From positions 686,797-750,796 of the forward strand of contig VZTJ01005904.1 of NCBI GenBank assembly GCA_013397795.1: a DNA stretch of 64,000 nt, written 5' to 3'. Source of the stretch: Orthonyx spaldingii (taxonomy: Eukaryota; Chordata; Aves; Passeriformes; Orthonychidae). The translations under genes were made by a program, and so were the position numbers. The notes below the pieces were generated by a model. It searched no databases. It was not told the origin of the DNA and saw only the letters and a program-made list of their open reading frames with translations. Positions 32,054 through 44,500 of the stretch are shown one piece after another. Position 1 is the first letter of the stretch, and each line of letters starts with the position of its first letter.

Positions 32054-35000
32054 AATATGCAAAAGTAAAGAAGAGAAAAGAAAAGTTTCCAAAAAACCAA
32101 CCGAGAAAATACAAAATGGCAAAATTGATTTGGTGACATAAAGCTCATCTGAGGACACACGCAATAAAAGGAAAACAACAGTGAAGTAGAGAAAATAAGT
32201 GTGAAAGGGTGTATGGAATCCTTCCTCTTTCTTTTTCCTTTTAACTGACATGTATCCTAAGGAATTTTTAAATCATCAAAATATCCCTGGAGAATACAAT
32301 TTCACATTTTGTTAGAAGGTGAATGCAGCCCATTCATCTTATGACTCTTCAGTTTTGCAAAATTAGCTACAGAATTAGATCCTGCAGACTGACACATGTG
32401 AGAGGGCAAGACTCACTTATCTAAGAACAGCTATTTTTAGTAGGTGTATCAAGTGGAATGGATAAATAAAGTAGGTAATATGCCATGATGAATTCTCCTG
32501 GTGAACCTCATGTACAACATCTAGAAAACTCACTGTAGACAGAGGGTATGTACTGGAAGATTACTTATCTTTTGAGACATCACCTGTCATCATCCCTGTT
32601 TCTGAGGAGAAGATATAGAATACAGGCAGTGCAATGAACTGCTCTTAAATGATACAAAAAATTCCATTCAGCAAGGTTCAATAGAATCAGAAAGGCCAGT
32701 TGTGACATGCTGTGAAATGTTAATAGCCAATGGAGCATAAAAAACCCTCTGAATATAGCTCCACTGTAGATTTAGTGAGATTTTTCAGGTATGTTTAAGT
32801 CTAAATATGCTGGAAGCAGAGTAGGTACAAGTTGCTAAAACCAACACTACAACATGATCCAATTTACTTTAATTTCCACAATATGAATACTTTAAAAGTA
32901 TATCCCTTCTTTTGAAAGCTGAGGTTATGCTTCTGGTGATAAGCCATGGACGCAGATAATGTGTTTTCATCATGTGAGGTAGCATGGCTGTAGTACTGCT
33001 GGCTGCTGCTGCATCACTCAACCATGTCCAGGCAGGATGTACTGAGGAATCAGATTAGGCTATCAACAAAGATCTGCACAGATACATTTTCTTTTGCTAT
33101 TCCCTTGGTGGTTATGAATTTCTATTTCTTTACTGCAAAAATCAAGCATGCATCTTGGCATCAAACAACTGAACCTTGTTTGTACTACATCACCAGTTTA
33201 AAAGTGATCAAGTCCTTCACACATTAAAAGGATTTGGCATAGATTCAAGCAATGAAAAATTGCCCAAGATGTTTAATCTCTGTCAGGTACAGGAGGTCAG
33301 TCGGTAACAAGACTATCATTAAGTGTACTCCAGAGTCATGCTAGAAAAATGACCTTTACAGTTTAGCATATGTTTAAACATAATCGACAGGAGAAAGATA
33401 ATCACACCCTATGGAGTCTTGCAGCTGCTGATACTTCCAGTCCGAAGCTGGGGTAATTTTGAAAGGTAGGCATATTTGGAAGGATAGATAGACTGTGAGA
33501 AGCAGATGAAGCTGAAGGTACAAGAAACAGCATTGCTAAGTGGGAGGAGTTTAAAAGCTCCAGTATTTCTTTTAGCTGTCTCTTTTATCATACCACTTTT
33601 TCAGACAATTCTTTTCTGCCTTTCAGCTCTCCACTTACTGCTCATGGATCAAGCCCACATAAGGGAAAAACACAAGGAGTTTTGTTCAACAGGCTCCCAA
33701 ATACTTTCTAACACTCTGCAGCTGTGATGCAAGTAGAACAACATAAAAATAAATGTAAGAAGCAAATAAGGATCTCTTATTATCCAGCTGCAACCCTAAG
33801 GCTGCAAGTATGTGACACAAAATAACTTAATGCCAAGCCTGTTGTGTTTTATGGTAGTGTATTGACCAATAATCCTCTTCCTTTCTCACGTTTCCAGTCA
33901 TCTTTAGGGTGGTTTTCAACAACAATTGTCTCTGGAATAGAACATCATTATGCTACTGTGTTTATACATCATCTCACATTATGAAGATCCAGCTGGCCAT
34001 GACTGGACACCAGGGTGTTATCAGTCTGCAAGTGATAGATGAACCAAACAAATGAAGCTGAACCACAAAGAATGGGTTCAAAGTGAAAAGTAAGGATGCG
34101 TGGTCACTAAAACAAAATTTTCTAATTCTGTGTTTTTTAGAAAACAGCTGTTAGAAACTTCTAAGATAGTGAGGTTTTGCCTGACATCTAAGGATGTGAA
34201 AGCAAAGGCATTTATGAAGAACTGCTAGACTTCACTTCTGAAACAGCTGTGCCCTTCCCTTCAATATCTAACCACTGGCTGATCAAAAGGGAATTTTGGA
34301 GTCATCAAGTTTGATAGAGAAGTTATCTCTTCATACTCGGCCAGCAATGTCAAGTGCTAATAGGAAAACACTTCACTGTACAAGATACCATTATTTGTTC
34401 CCAGTGCTTCCATTGCCAAGCCTGTGTGAAGCCCTTGAAAGGATACTTGGAGATGGAACAGGAATGCTTACAGCAACAGACTAGTTAGAGATGTGCCAAG
34501 AGACATGGCACTTAAAAAAGCTGGAGTTGGGGCAAGTGTGAAAATTTTACCCACGGAGTTCTCACATTCAGTCGAGTTCTTCAACCTCTTATCTTTCTAC
34601 TAGATCTTCTTTGTAGCAGTGGAAAGCTTGCTAAACTACCTCAGATTTTGTTCCAGCATTTCACTGTTTGGAACAAACTCTAACCAAAACATTATTTCAG
34701 GCCTGGCCATTGATAGTCATGGCACGGCAAACCGTAGCCAGCAGAACCCTCCCATATTTCATGTAAAATCTGGGTTCATTTTTTAAATAAAAAGAAATGT
34801 ATTTAATTGATTGATGACAGGCACCAACCCTGAAGCAGGTCTTGAGGCCCTTGTGGAAGAGCAACTCTGTACTGCGTCGACAGATGTGGCTTTTGTGGAT
34901 CTACTTTGCAACAACAAATGTCAAGGTATTGGTCAGTAAAATTCCAACGGACTTAAGTGAGATAACAGCCAGAAAGATCATCGTCTACAGCATTGCATGG

Positions 35001-38000
35001 ATTCTTCATCTTGATGGGATATATTTTTATTCTATAGGCAGCAGACAGTAAAATATTATCTCAAGTTTTAAACACATGGGAACAGCTCTTTAAATAATTA
35101 GTATTTTGGAAGATTGCTCCACTCCTTTTTCTATTGCCCATCCTAATCTTTTCTATTCCTGACTCAAAAGTCATGAATTCATCCCCCAGATCATAAGATC
35201 AGATCAAAAACTCTTCATGTTTAGTGTGTCTTTTAATGATTTTTAAAAGTATCATTCTACTTCTTAAGCCTTTGCACATTTACATTTTTATCTTTTCTCC
35301 ATAAACACAAGGTGAGGGACACATTTTTCTTCAAATGAAAACTGAGATTCTCATGTAAGTCACTTGACCTTTTGAGCTGGTACATTAATAACTACGATAA
35401 ATAAAGGAGTCAAATCCCTGATAGTGGACTCAGGCACATTCTCCTAGGCCAGGCACAGTCCCTAACACAGAATTTCAGTGACATTCCCCACTTGACCTTG
35501 CACATTGCTCCACCATGGTGTAACTCAAGAAACTCCTGCTGAAAAGCCACAGGCAAGTGACAGAACTGGAACCTGGACTCACAATGCTGCTACCATGATC
35601 ACAGTAACTTTCCTAATGCATGTTAATGTGAACCAATGAGTAATGATCCAAAGTCCAATTTTCAATGCAGTTTATGTTTATATTTCATATGGAACTTCTG
35701 ACTTCCATTTTCCTCTGTGGAAATTAGAAGTCCACACATATAGACAGGGGTTTAATTTATATCAAAATGCAAACTTTTCCACAGTGGTGATTAGAGGTAT
35801 TTGAAAAGTTGTCTAACCTGGAACAATCCCAAATCAAAACTGCAGAGCTAACATGCCTATCCTTAAGGGTCCTTAGACTCTGTCACTTTGTAAGGTAAAG
35901 ATAAAACAAACATCACCAGACAGGTTTTCTGTCTAAATAGAAGGAGTGAAGATCATTACTTTCTCTCTCACTGCCATGAATATTTGTAATTAAAAGCAAA
36001 GGAAAGAAAGAACATGTAGTCTGGGAAAAATGAAAGTAAGTCCTCATCTTGGTAAGAAACCATTTAAAATATTTTTTGTCAAATTACAGGTTGTCATCCC
36101 TAGCACAAAGGGCAGATGCAATAAACAAACAACTTACTAAGACAAACAGCTAATTACAATAACATTGTGAGTCCCAGGGATTTAATTTGAGGGGATTCTT
36201 AGGATCACCTGTGCTACTTAATTACTTTCATAATTGCAGGTATACATGGTAAAAGATGTTCACTTGCTATACAACTTTTAAAGAAATGGTCAGACTGGTC
36301 AATCTTCGATCTCCTGTGTCCACACAGGATTACACTGTGTCCACTGAGATGTGGCGAAGCATCTGGAGATGATGCTGGACACAGCTGGATACTTTCTGAT
36401 AAAGGAGATAATTGTGTCCCTGGATTATTCTCATGTAACAGCATAAAGTTACAAACTTTAGAGTGGTACCTGTATTGCTGTTCATCAAAAGGAGGGGATG
36501 GAAGTGTACAACTAAAGCCTAGTGTCTGCCTAAATTTTGCTCCACTTTTAGGAAGGTGAGCAATATTGCAATTTATGGGTGGCTGTTATCGCTGAGATAT
36601 TATTGAATGTGAGCAGTAATATTGAAAGCCTTGTAGAATGGAGACTTCACGTGTAATTTTAAAAACTGCCTGTTTTTTCAAAAGTTTTCACCAGTTGGCC
36701 AGTTCTGTGAAATTCTATGAAATTGTATGATATCTGAAAAGACTAAGTCTGCCTGTTCACTTTAGGACAGCAACATCTGTTGGCTCTGTGGGACAATTTC
36801 CATACTGGTAAACTACTCATGGACAGGGCATTTAGTTTGGGTTCTGGCTTGCCACTATTCATTTTGTTAAACTGTTAGACTGATACCTGCCATGATTTTG
36901 GCTCAGACCCCAGCATTAACCAGGAAGGATTCCCACCGGGCACCTTGGCGAGTTCTTACTGTAAGAAGCACAAAATATAGTCATGCAGCACAGTTACAGG
37001 GACACCCATGGGCAAAGATTATGAAGCTCATCACCCAGTGCAATTTTTTTGGTGAGTTTTACTTCCTTTTATCCAAAATTCTTGGGGTGAAATTGTGACT
37101 TCACTGAGCTGAACAACTTGTCAGGGATTTTGGCGAGACCAGGATTCAGCTGATGGACCTGGAGACGTTTCAAACCATGGTTGCAACATACTCCATACTT
37201 CCCTTGTCTGCATCTCAGACACAACAAAAAAATGTTCATTCCATTCCTCTAACCTTTTTGCATTTCAAAGGAATTTCTGATATTTTTCATTTGCTGTCCC
37301 CAGAGGAATATGGCCTGCCGAGCAGTAATTCCATTTTGGTAGCTCATCCTAGCAATTTCCAGTAGCAGCATTTCTTGTGTAGTCATATTTATATTGAAGT
37401 AAAGAATTATCTAAATGCACCATATTTTAAATAATTTCAATTATGATGCTGTCACTTTTTATAATGGATGGTAGCACAGGAAAACAATAGTCCATCAGTG
37501 TACCAATGTAAAAAATTAGTTGTGATAGGGTGAAAAATTGAGCATTTTTCCCTATGATTTAAGACATTGAAGACAAGGTTTTTTCATATAAAAAGTAAAA
37601 TTTCACCCATAAATCAGTAAAAGCAGCTTTTAGACATGTGCTCTATACTTTCATCAATAGGCTTTTTAGATTGGTTGAGTCTTTCTGTTTTGTAATTAAC
37701 TTATCAAGGAGTAATGGTCTAATTTAAAAAATCCAACTGGATGACAGAAATACTATTTGTTCTAAATTGAAAATATTTCAGCATCTGCCAAGATAGATTT
37801 CTTTAAATTACCCTTTAAAAACATTGATTTCTAATACTGTATTTCCTTTTCTCAATAAAATAGAAATATGTGTTCAGAGGAAGCTGTTCTTAAGGAGGTA
37901 TTGCTGAGAAACAAAGCTATTCCAGTAATATTAATCCCTCTATGATGAGCTGCTAAAAATACAGTCTCCATTTAATGCTACAAGTTTGGTGGGTAGTCAT

Positions 38001-38389
38001 TTTTTATTATCCACCAGACTGAAAATCTGAAATTAAATGTTTAGCAATATTTGTATAAATGAAGAAGCCCCCAGCTCTATATTTTGACATAACTAGGACA
38101 CTCTAACATAATAACTTTATAAAGATTAATTCTCCCCCAAATTAGTGCCTGATAAAAACATATGGCATGGTGTTTACCGGGAGAAAGAGCTCTGGTCTCA
38201 TATAGAGGCTTGTTGCATTCATGGCATAAGACCAATAGCACTTGAATGATGCCCAATAATGTTCTTTGGATATTTCATAGGTGTTAATCAAGGCAATATG
38301 GAATTAGATGTGATATCTAAAATATTGCCTACCAGTGCTAACTTCATATTATGTGGCTGATATTAGAAGCCTCATTAAAGTAATTTACT
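32054..38389. other. Long intergenic stretch without recognised genes
   Basis: 6.3 kb of AT-rich sequence. Scattered short open frames on both strands (76 codons or fewer) have no splice context or family resemblance. I see no CR1 tail or LTR here. Confidence 0.5.
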
Positions 38390-39880
38390 CTGCTTGGAAA
38401 GTAGAAATTAAAATGTCTGTACTTGGAAAGACCAAAGGTCTTTGTAGCTCAGTTCCCTCTTCCCCACAGTCAATTGTGGGTGCATATGAAAAGCTCATTA
38501 GACATATAAATCTATTCTTTCCAGGACATATCCTGTAGCTTCCAATAATTCCAAGCTGGAGATTTCTTTCTATACCACTGCATAATAGTCTTCAATAGTC
38601 TCTAAGATGGCTCTGACTCCTCTTTTAACCCATTCCCATTTTTATTACCATAACAACAAGTGTATTCTGCATTCAATTCTACTTTATGGAAAAAAAATTA
38701 CTTCCTTGTTTTTTGAACCTGCCAAACTACAATTTTATAGACTCCCATTCAGTTCTCTTATTGTGAGATGACTGCTCTCTATCCGCCCTAATACCAGTCA
38801 TAGATTTCCTTAATAGTATCCCCTCAATTACCCTTTCTCCAAATAGAAACATCTTGGTCTGTTTACTTTTCATTTACTATCTCCTCAGATGGAAAAGTTC
38901 CATACCTTTGATCATTCCTCTTGATCTTCCTTGTAACCTAGAAAAATATGAGATAAAGTAGAGTGCTATAACAATGTTTTCCTGCTTAATCTCAGTTTCT
39001 TTCCTTGTGATTTACCTTTGAACTGTGACTATTTTAATCGAACTGGTCAAAATGATTCCATGGCCTCTTTCTTGAATGTTAGTGATGTTTAGAAACCATA
39101 AATCTGTATTGGAAAGTTAAGATTTGCTTAAGTTTACCTAATTTTGTTAGCTCTTTTCTCATTCCACAATTTATGGTGTCCTGCAACATCTTATAGCTGG
39201 CTTTTGATTTTAGTATCCTAAAGAATTTAGTATCATCAGTAAACCTCACCACCATATTGTATTCTTCACCTTTTCACTGAGTAATAAAAGACCAATAACA
39301 GTCAAATGGTAACAGATTTTATTGTGAAAACACTTGTATTTTTATCCATTGCTGCACAGATTTTAGACAGTTACTAATCGACAGATTTTGGTTCTTGCCT
39401 CATCAGAAACTTATTTTTTAATGAGCCTTTACTGAGGGACTGGTCAAAAGTATTTTGAAAGCCTAATTGGATCCCCTCTCAGCTCCTTGTTTACTTTCAT
39501 AAGCATAAAGGACTCTAATGGATTTTTGAAGTACAACTTCCCTGTGATAAAGCCATATTGACTCTTCATATTCTACCTGCTGTATACACTAGTTCTAGTT
39601 TTGGTTACAGTTTTAGTTTATTTTCTTGGTACAGAAATCAGTCATACTGGCTTATGCTTACCAGAAATATCCCAAACCCTCCACATTCAATTCCTCCACC
39701 CAATTCAAGTGGTACAGCACAAAAAGCAATAGAGCAATTTCATATTTTCACCATGCTGGAATTGAAGAATAGATATTGTCAAGTCCTGGCAATTTCTGGA
39801 ATTCATTTTTATCACTCTGTTCTAATGCCTTTTCTAGTGGGAGATTTTACCAACTTAAGTCGTCTGCATTGCTGCTAAAG
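38390..39880 (-). mobile_element. Ancient CR1-like LINE, antisense
   Basis: A series of diverged antisense landmarks appears in the right order: CAAAGGTCTTTGTAGCTCAG (3' end side), then TGATCATTCCTCTTGATC, then GTATCATCAGTAAACCTCAC, and then CTGTGATAAAGCCATATTGA, which corresponds to the reverse-transcriptase region of older CR1 families. Individually weak, together they suggest one old element of up to 1.5 kb, with gaps. Subfamily not assigned. Confidence 0.55.
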
Positions 39881-42800
39881 ATATGGACAACCTTATGTCC
39901 TGCTCCACATGACACATGCCCTTATGTCCTGCCCCTGCCCCTGCCCCCTGGCTATGTGTTGGTGCTGGCTCTCACACAGCTGTGTAGGGGGGAAGGCAGA
40001 AAACAGACACTATCCCCTCTCCAAAATCAGCTGGCTTTGCCAAATAGGGTGGCTGATCAGTCTGTATGTAATTGCAGGACCACTTTTGCTGCTGGCAGGT
40101 GGGGACCCTGGGGAAGGATATGGCAAAACGGACTGAGAGCAGCGTAGGCTAATTGTGAAACTGCATCCTGATACTTCAGCTTGAGGCACTTTGCTGTCAT
40201 TATCGTTCTACTCATTTATGTGCATGAGGGATTTCCAGAGAAAGAATCCCTCTTGCCAGCACACAATTTAATGGTACCGTTGAGAAAGGAGATGGAGTGA
40301 TGTTGTCCAAGAGTGTAGGAAGCCTCTCTGACCAGCAACACAACATACAGAGAATGGCTCCTTTGCCATCGTGGGTACAAAAGAAATACACCTCTCCAAG
40401 AGATGAGAAAAGTGGAAACTCTGCGCATTCAGCTACCAGTTCAAGCAGAATCAGATGAGATATTTTGACTGTGATGTTTTTTCTCTGTACCCTCCTGAGG
40501 TCTAGAATGAGAACTGAAATTTACCTTATAACTCTCAGGGTTGTATGGATAGAGAACAGGCATTGAAACAGAAGTCTCATTCTACTTTTTAAATGTTTCT
40601 GGGATTTCAGTTATGAAAAGAAACACTACTCTTCTGCTGCCTACACAGGGGCTCTGCATTAGGACTATCTGTAAATATCACTTCATCTCTCATTTCCTCG
40701 TCTTAAAAGTGTATATATATACATATATATATATTTCCTTTTAAATCAAATATGCAAAATTTATATTTTTAAATTATGTACATAGAAGTGTGAGGGATGC
40801 TTGAAGAGAGGGAACGCTTTTGAGTATACTAACTAGTCTTTGATGGACAGTAATGGGGGTACACAATAATAAAAGAGGTCTTCCTTGGCAAAACAAGCCC
40901 ATACATAGGTGGGTTGCAGCATACCTCGGCCAGATGATGGAGTGTTGTATATCACCTTAAGTGTGCAGTAACACACAATGAAGTTTTAATGGAGCCTCAG
41001 ATTCCTCTACACACTGAGCTCTTTTCTCATCTATTAGGGATGTCAATCTAAACCAGGCCCTGATGGAACACAGGCACCCACACTTGGGCTGTGTCCTGTG
41101 GGCTTGCAGGATACTGGAAAGCCATAGTTTGGTAGAAAGAAGATTTATGAGAAAGCTCATCAGATCTACTGCTAGTAGTGTTCTTGATTTGGGAAACAAA
41201 CAGAGGAGGGCTTGGTCCGTTGTAAATATTTAACTTTTGTATCTTGGCCTGTTATTCCCACGGTACATCGAGAGATCTGTATTATGATTTTTATCCATAG
41301 TACAGGAAGAATGGTGTTCCTGAGTTGGGGGAACAAAGGACAAACATTGCTCAAATTCCACATTCCTGTCAGGTCTAGGCAGGAAAGTCCCACAATCTGC
41401 TTTCTCAGTTTTGTTGATGCTCTTTCATCTTCAAAAACATTGTTAAATTTCTTGAATTGTGAAAATACATTCAACAGTTATGATTAAAAAACATCTTGCA
41501 TTTTTTGGGAGGGGGAGGGCATACTTGGACTTTTGTGATGGTACAGACAGATGGTGTCCTTTAAGAATCTGGTGAGATTATACAGCTTAGAAAATCTATT
41601 ACTTTAAGTATCTAAGAGAATACACAGTTGCTGAGGTTTTGAAATTGCTCTGTCCTAATATCACTGCATTCCCACAGTGAAGATTGATCCAGTTTATGGT
41701 CTTGTGGTGAAGGTCCAGATAAGCATTAAAAGTGGTCAATATTGGCTTTACAAACAAGGTAAGAAGAAAGACTCCATGGCAATTTGAGCGATGGAGAAAC
41801 CGTTTTGTGGATAGAATTGTGAATCACTGACATTTTGTATTTTCAGGAATATTCCACTAAAATATCCTAAAATACTCCCTTAAAACATGTAGCATTTTTG
41901 AATGAATACATGATTAAAATTTAAAAGAAATCTTTATTTCTGTAATGCCTAGGAATTCCAGTCATGAATGATAAGCCAATTGTAATAGATGTCTCTCTAA
42001 ATACAGAGCAATATGACAACATTCTCAGTCACAAAGATTTTGCAATTTAATTATTAGGAAAAGGAGAGGTAGATGCAGAGGTAGAAAGAGATAGTATTTA
42101 TGAAGTTGTGGCTACTATGATGAGTGTAAATCCTGGAATGTCTGCAACTAAACTCCAGCCATGGTAGGCCTATCATGACAGATAGCTTTGGAGAGTGACT
42201 GGAAGGATAACATTTAAAATGTCCTACATTACTTGTTTGTAAAGGACTATTCAGACTTCAAGACTAGTGAGGAAAAAAGCATTTTGAAGTATGAGTTGAA
42301 ACTCAGATAGACAAAGCATTGTGGAGGCATTCTGAGCAAAGATAGGAACCAACTTCCTTGAAAAATGGGAAAGAGAACAAAGAGCTTCTCCAACCACTGA
42401 AACACACCTTTCATTAATAAAGCTATTAGCACAGGTAACTTTCTATTGCTCAAGAAGACTGAACTATTTTAGGGATTACTTAGTGGGAAAATCATCCCCT
42501 TTTACACACTGCATGGTTATGAGGACCCTGAGAAGACCAAAGGCAATACGTGAATGAAAAGATGATTAGTCATTTAAGTCAGGGTAACTAGCAAGAAACA
42601 CTTACTGTGTTTTATTTATGTGGTTTATTTATGCTGTTGTTTGTTTATGCTAGGAGACAGAGGACATTATCCATGAGGTGGATAGGTCAACTGGCCAAGA
42701 TTTTAGTTTGACTAGAAGACAAATCTGGAATTAAGAGGAAAATGTTTTATTCCATCCATGCACATTCGGTTAGCAAGTGAATGTTGCACATTAAACTAGA

Positions 42801-44500
42801 TGTTGTACTAATGTTGCACATTTATCTATATAAATGTAACCTCTACTTACACACAAAGGTGTAGAGACAAAAGAGGCTAGTGTGTCCACCAGGTCTCTTT
42901 CAACTGAGCTATGATCCTGATATATCCAATAGCCACCACTGCCTGACCACCACTGCACTGCAAAACAGACTTCAAAGGCAAAGGGCAGGAACTGGGATGG
43001 GAGCTTGCAGAGAGTGTGCAGAAAATACCTACCATGAATTGATCCTGGTTTAGAAACCCACAAGACAGTCTTGAACTGACTCAAGAGACTTCGGCATCTT
43101 GTTTAGGTCAGGATGGGCTAAATTGCACATTAATTATTGTGCAATAATTGGATATGTGGGAAGGAATGTGGCTATTCATTACCTCTATGAAAGAGTGATT
43201 AATAATGCAAAGGACACTACAGAGTTACAGAAGAGTGGCTATCTCTGCTTTCCCTCTCCTTGCTGACAGGACCAGCAATTGTCAGTAGTCAGGAGAAGCA
43301 GCATTAATTGTGCTGGTTCCAGCTACACAGGCTTGGTCCCAGTTTCCCTGAAGATAGGGCTCTGCTACTGCCCTTCAGGTTGAGGTATATGAGTTTCATG
43401 AGGTGGAGAGCACCATGCAGGCTGGTTGATTTTTACTGGTTGGTGGTTCATTCTAAAGTGTTGCTTGATGATGGGTACATTGAGTCATTGGGCAAGTATT
43501 CTGGTATTAGGTTAGTTCTGCTACTTCTACCCAGCATGTTTTCTTAATAAGACTTATTAACAAAAGTTAATCCCTGACAGCTACATAGCAAGATAATGAA
43601 GATTGAACTGTGAGCCTCTGACATCAGTGGAACTATTTGAGTGTGGTCAGCCCAGTAGGAGCAGCTGAAGAGTGTAAGGGATTTTGCCAATACCTTGGGA
43701 TACAAAATCTGCTGTTCTGGTCTAAAAAATCCCCACTCACCTACTGCCTTCTCTTTGCTCTGTAACAGGAGCCACACCAGCATCCTCTTCTTTTCAGCAG
43801 AGAATAATTAGAGGCTACAGGAAAGCCATGAGAAGGGTTTTTTCTAGGTACAATTGACTTGATAGAGGAAGACAGCTATAAGGTGGGAAGGAGACAGTTG
43901 TGGGCTTCAGAAAAAAGTTTGAATCTCCCAAGAACATGAGGAGCCACCCCTGGGGAGGAAAAGATGAAAACATATTGAAAGAAGGAAAAGAAACCGAGTA
44001 CAGCCTCCCTCTCATTGCAGGTCTACCACAGACCCATGACATCCTGCTGGCTTCTCCCAGATTTCCTCCCCATCCCTACAGGCATCTCCCAGGTGTCTCA
44101 CAAATACCTTCTGAGATTTCCCTTACCATTCCCAGGAACCTGCTCCACTGCCACAAAAGCTGAAAAATGGCAACTGCTGCCAAGGAGATTTAAGCTGCAA
44201 ATTCCTAACAGCATTGTCGCCTGGAGGCTTGCCCCAGGCAAGTAGACCTGAAGAGTTTTAACCCAAGCTAACTCCAAAACAAGAATCACTATTGTTTGAC
44301 AGCTGTAGCTGTTTGAACCATGGAACCAAGTGCACTATGACTCTTCCTTACTACCCTTCCTCCTCTCCTGCCAGGCACATACCAGATTATGAGGGACTTC
44401 AGGCATCAGCATCTGCAGATCCCAGCAGATGAACTGCCTTTATTGCTTATCTCCACATTCCAGTACAGCTTGCACATTACTTGTATTCCAGAAATACCAC
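39881..44500. other. Intergenic stretch; low-complexity islands only
   Basis: 39887-39950 repeats CTTATGTCCTGC and then (TGCCCC)n. A (TA)n run lies at 40711-40735. Three TTTATG-type repeats lie at 42611-42650. TGTTGCACATT recurs near 42783 and 42813. No gene is recognised. Confidence 0.5.
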
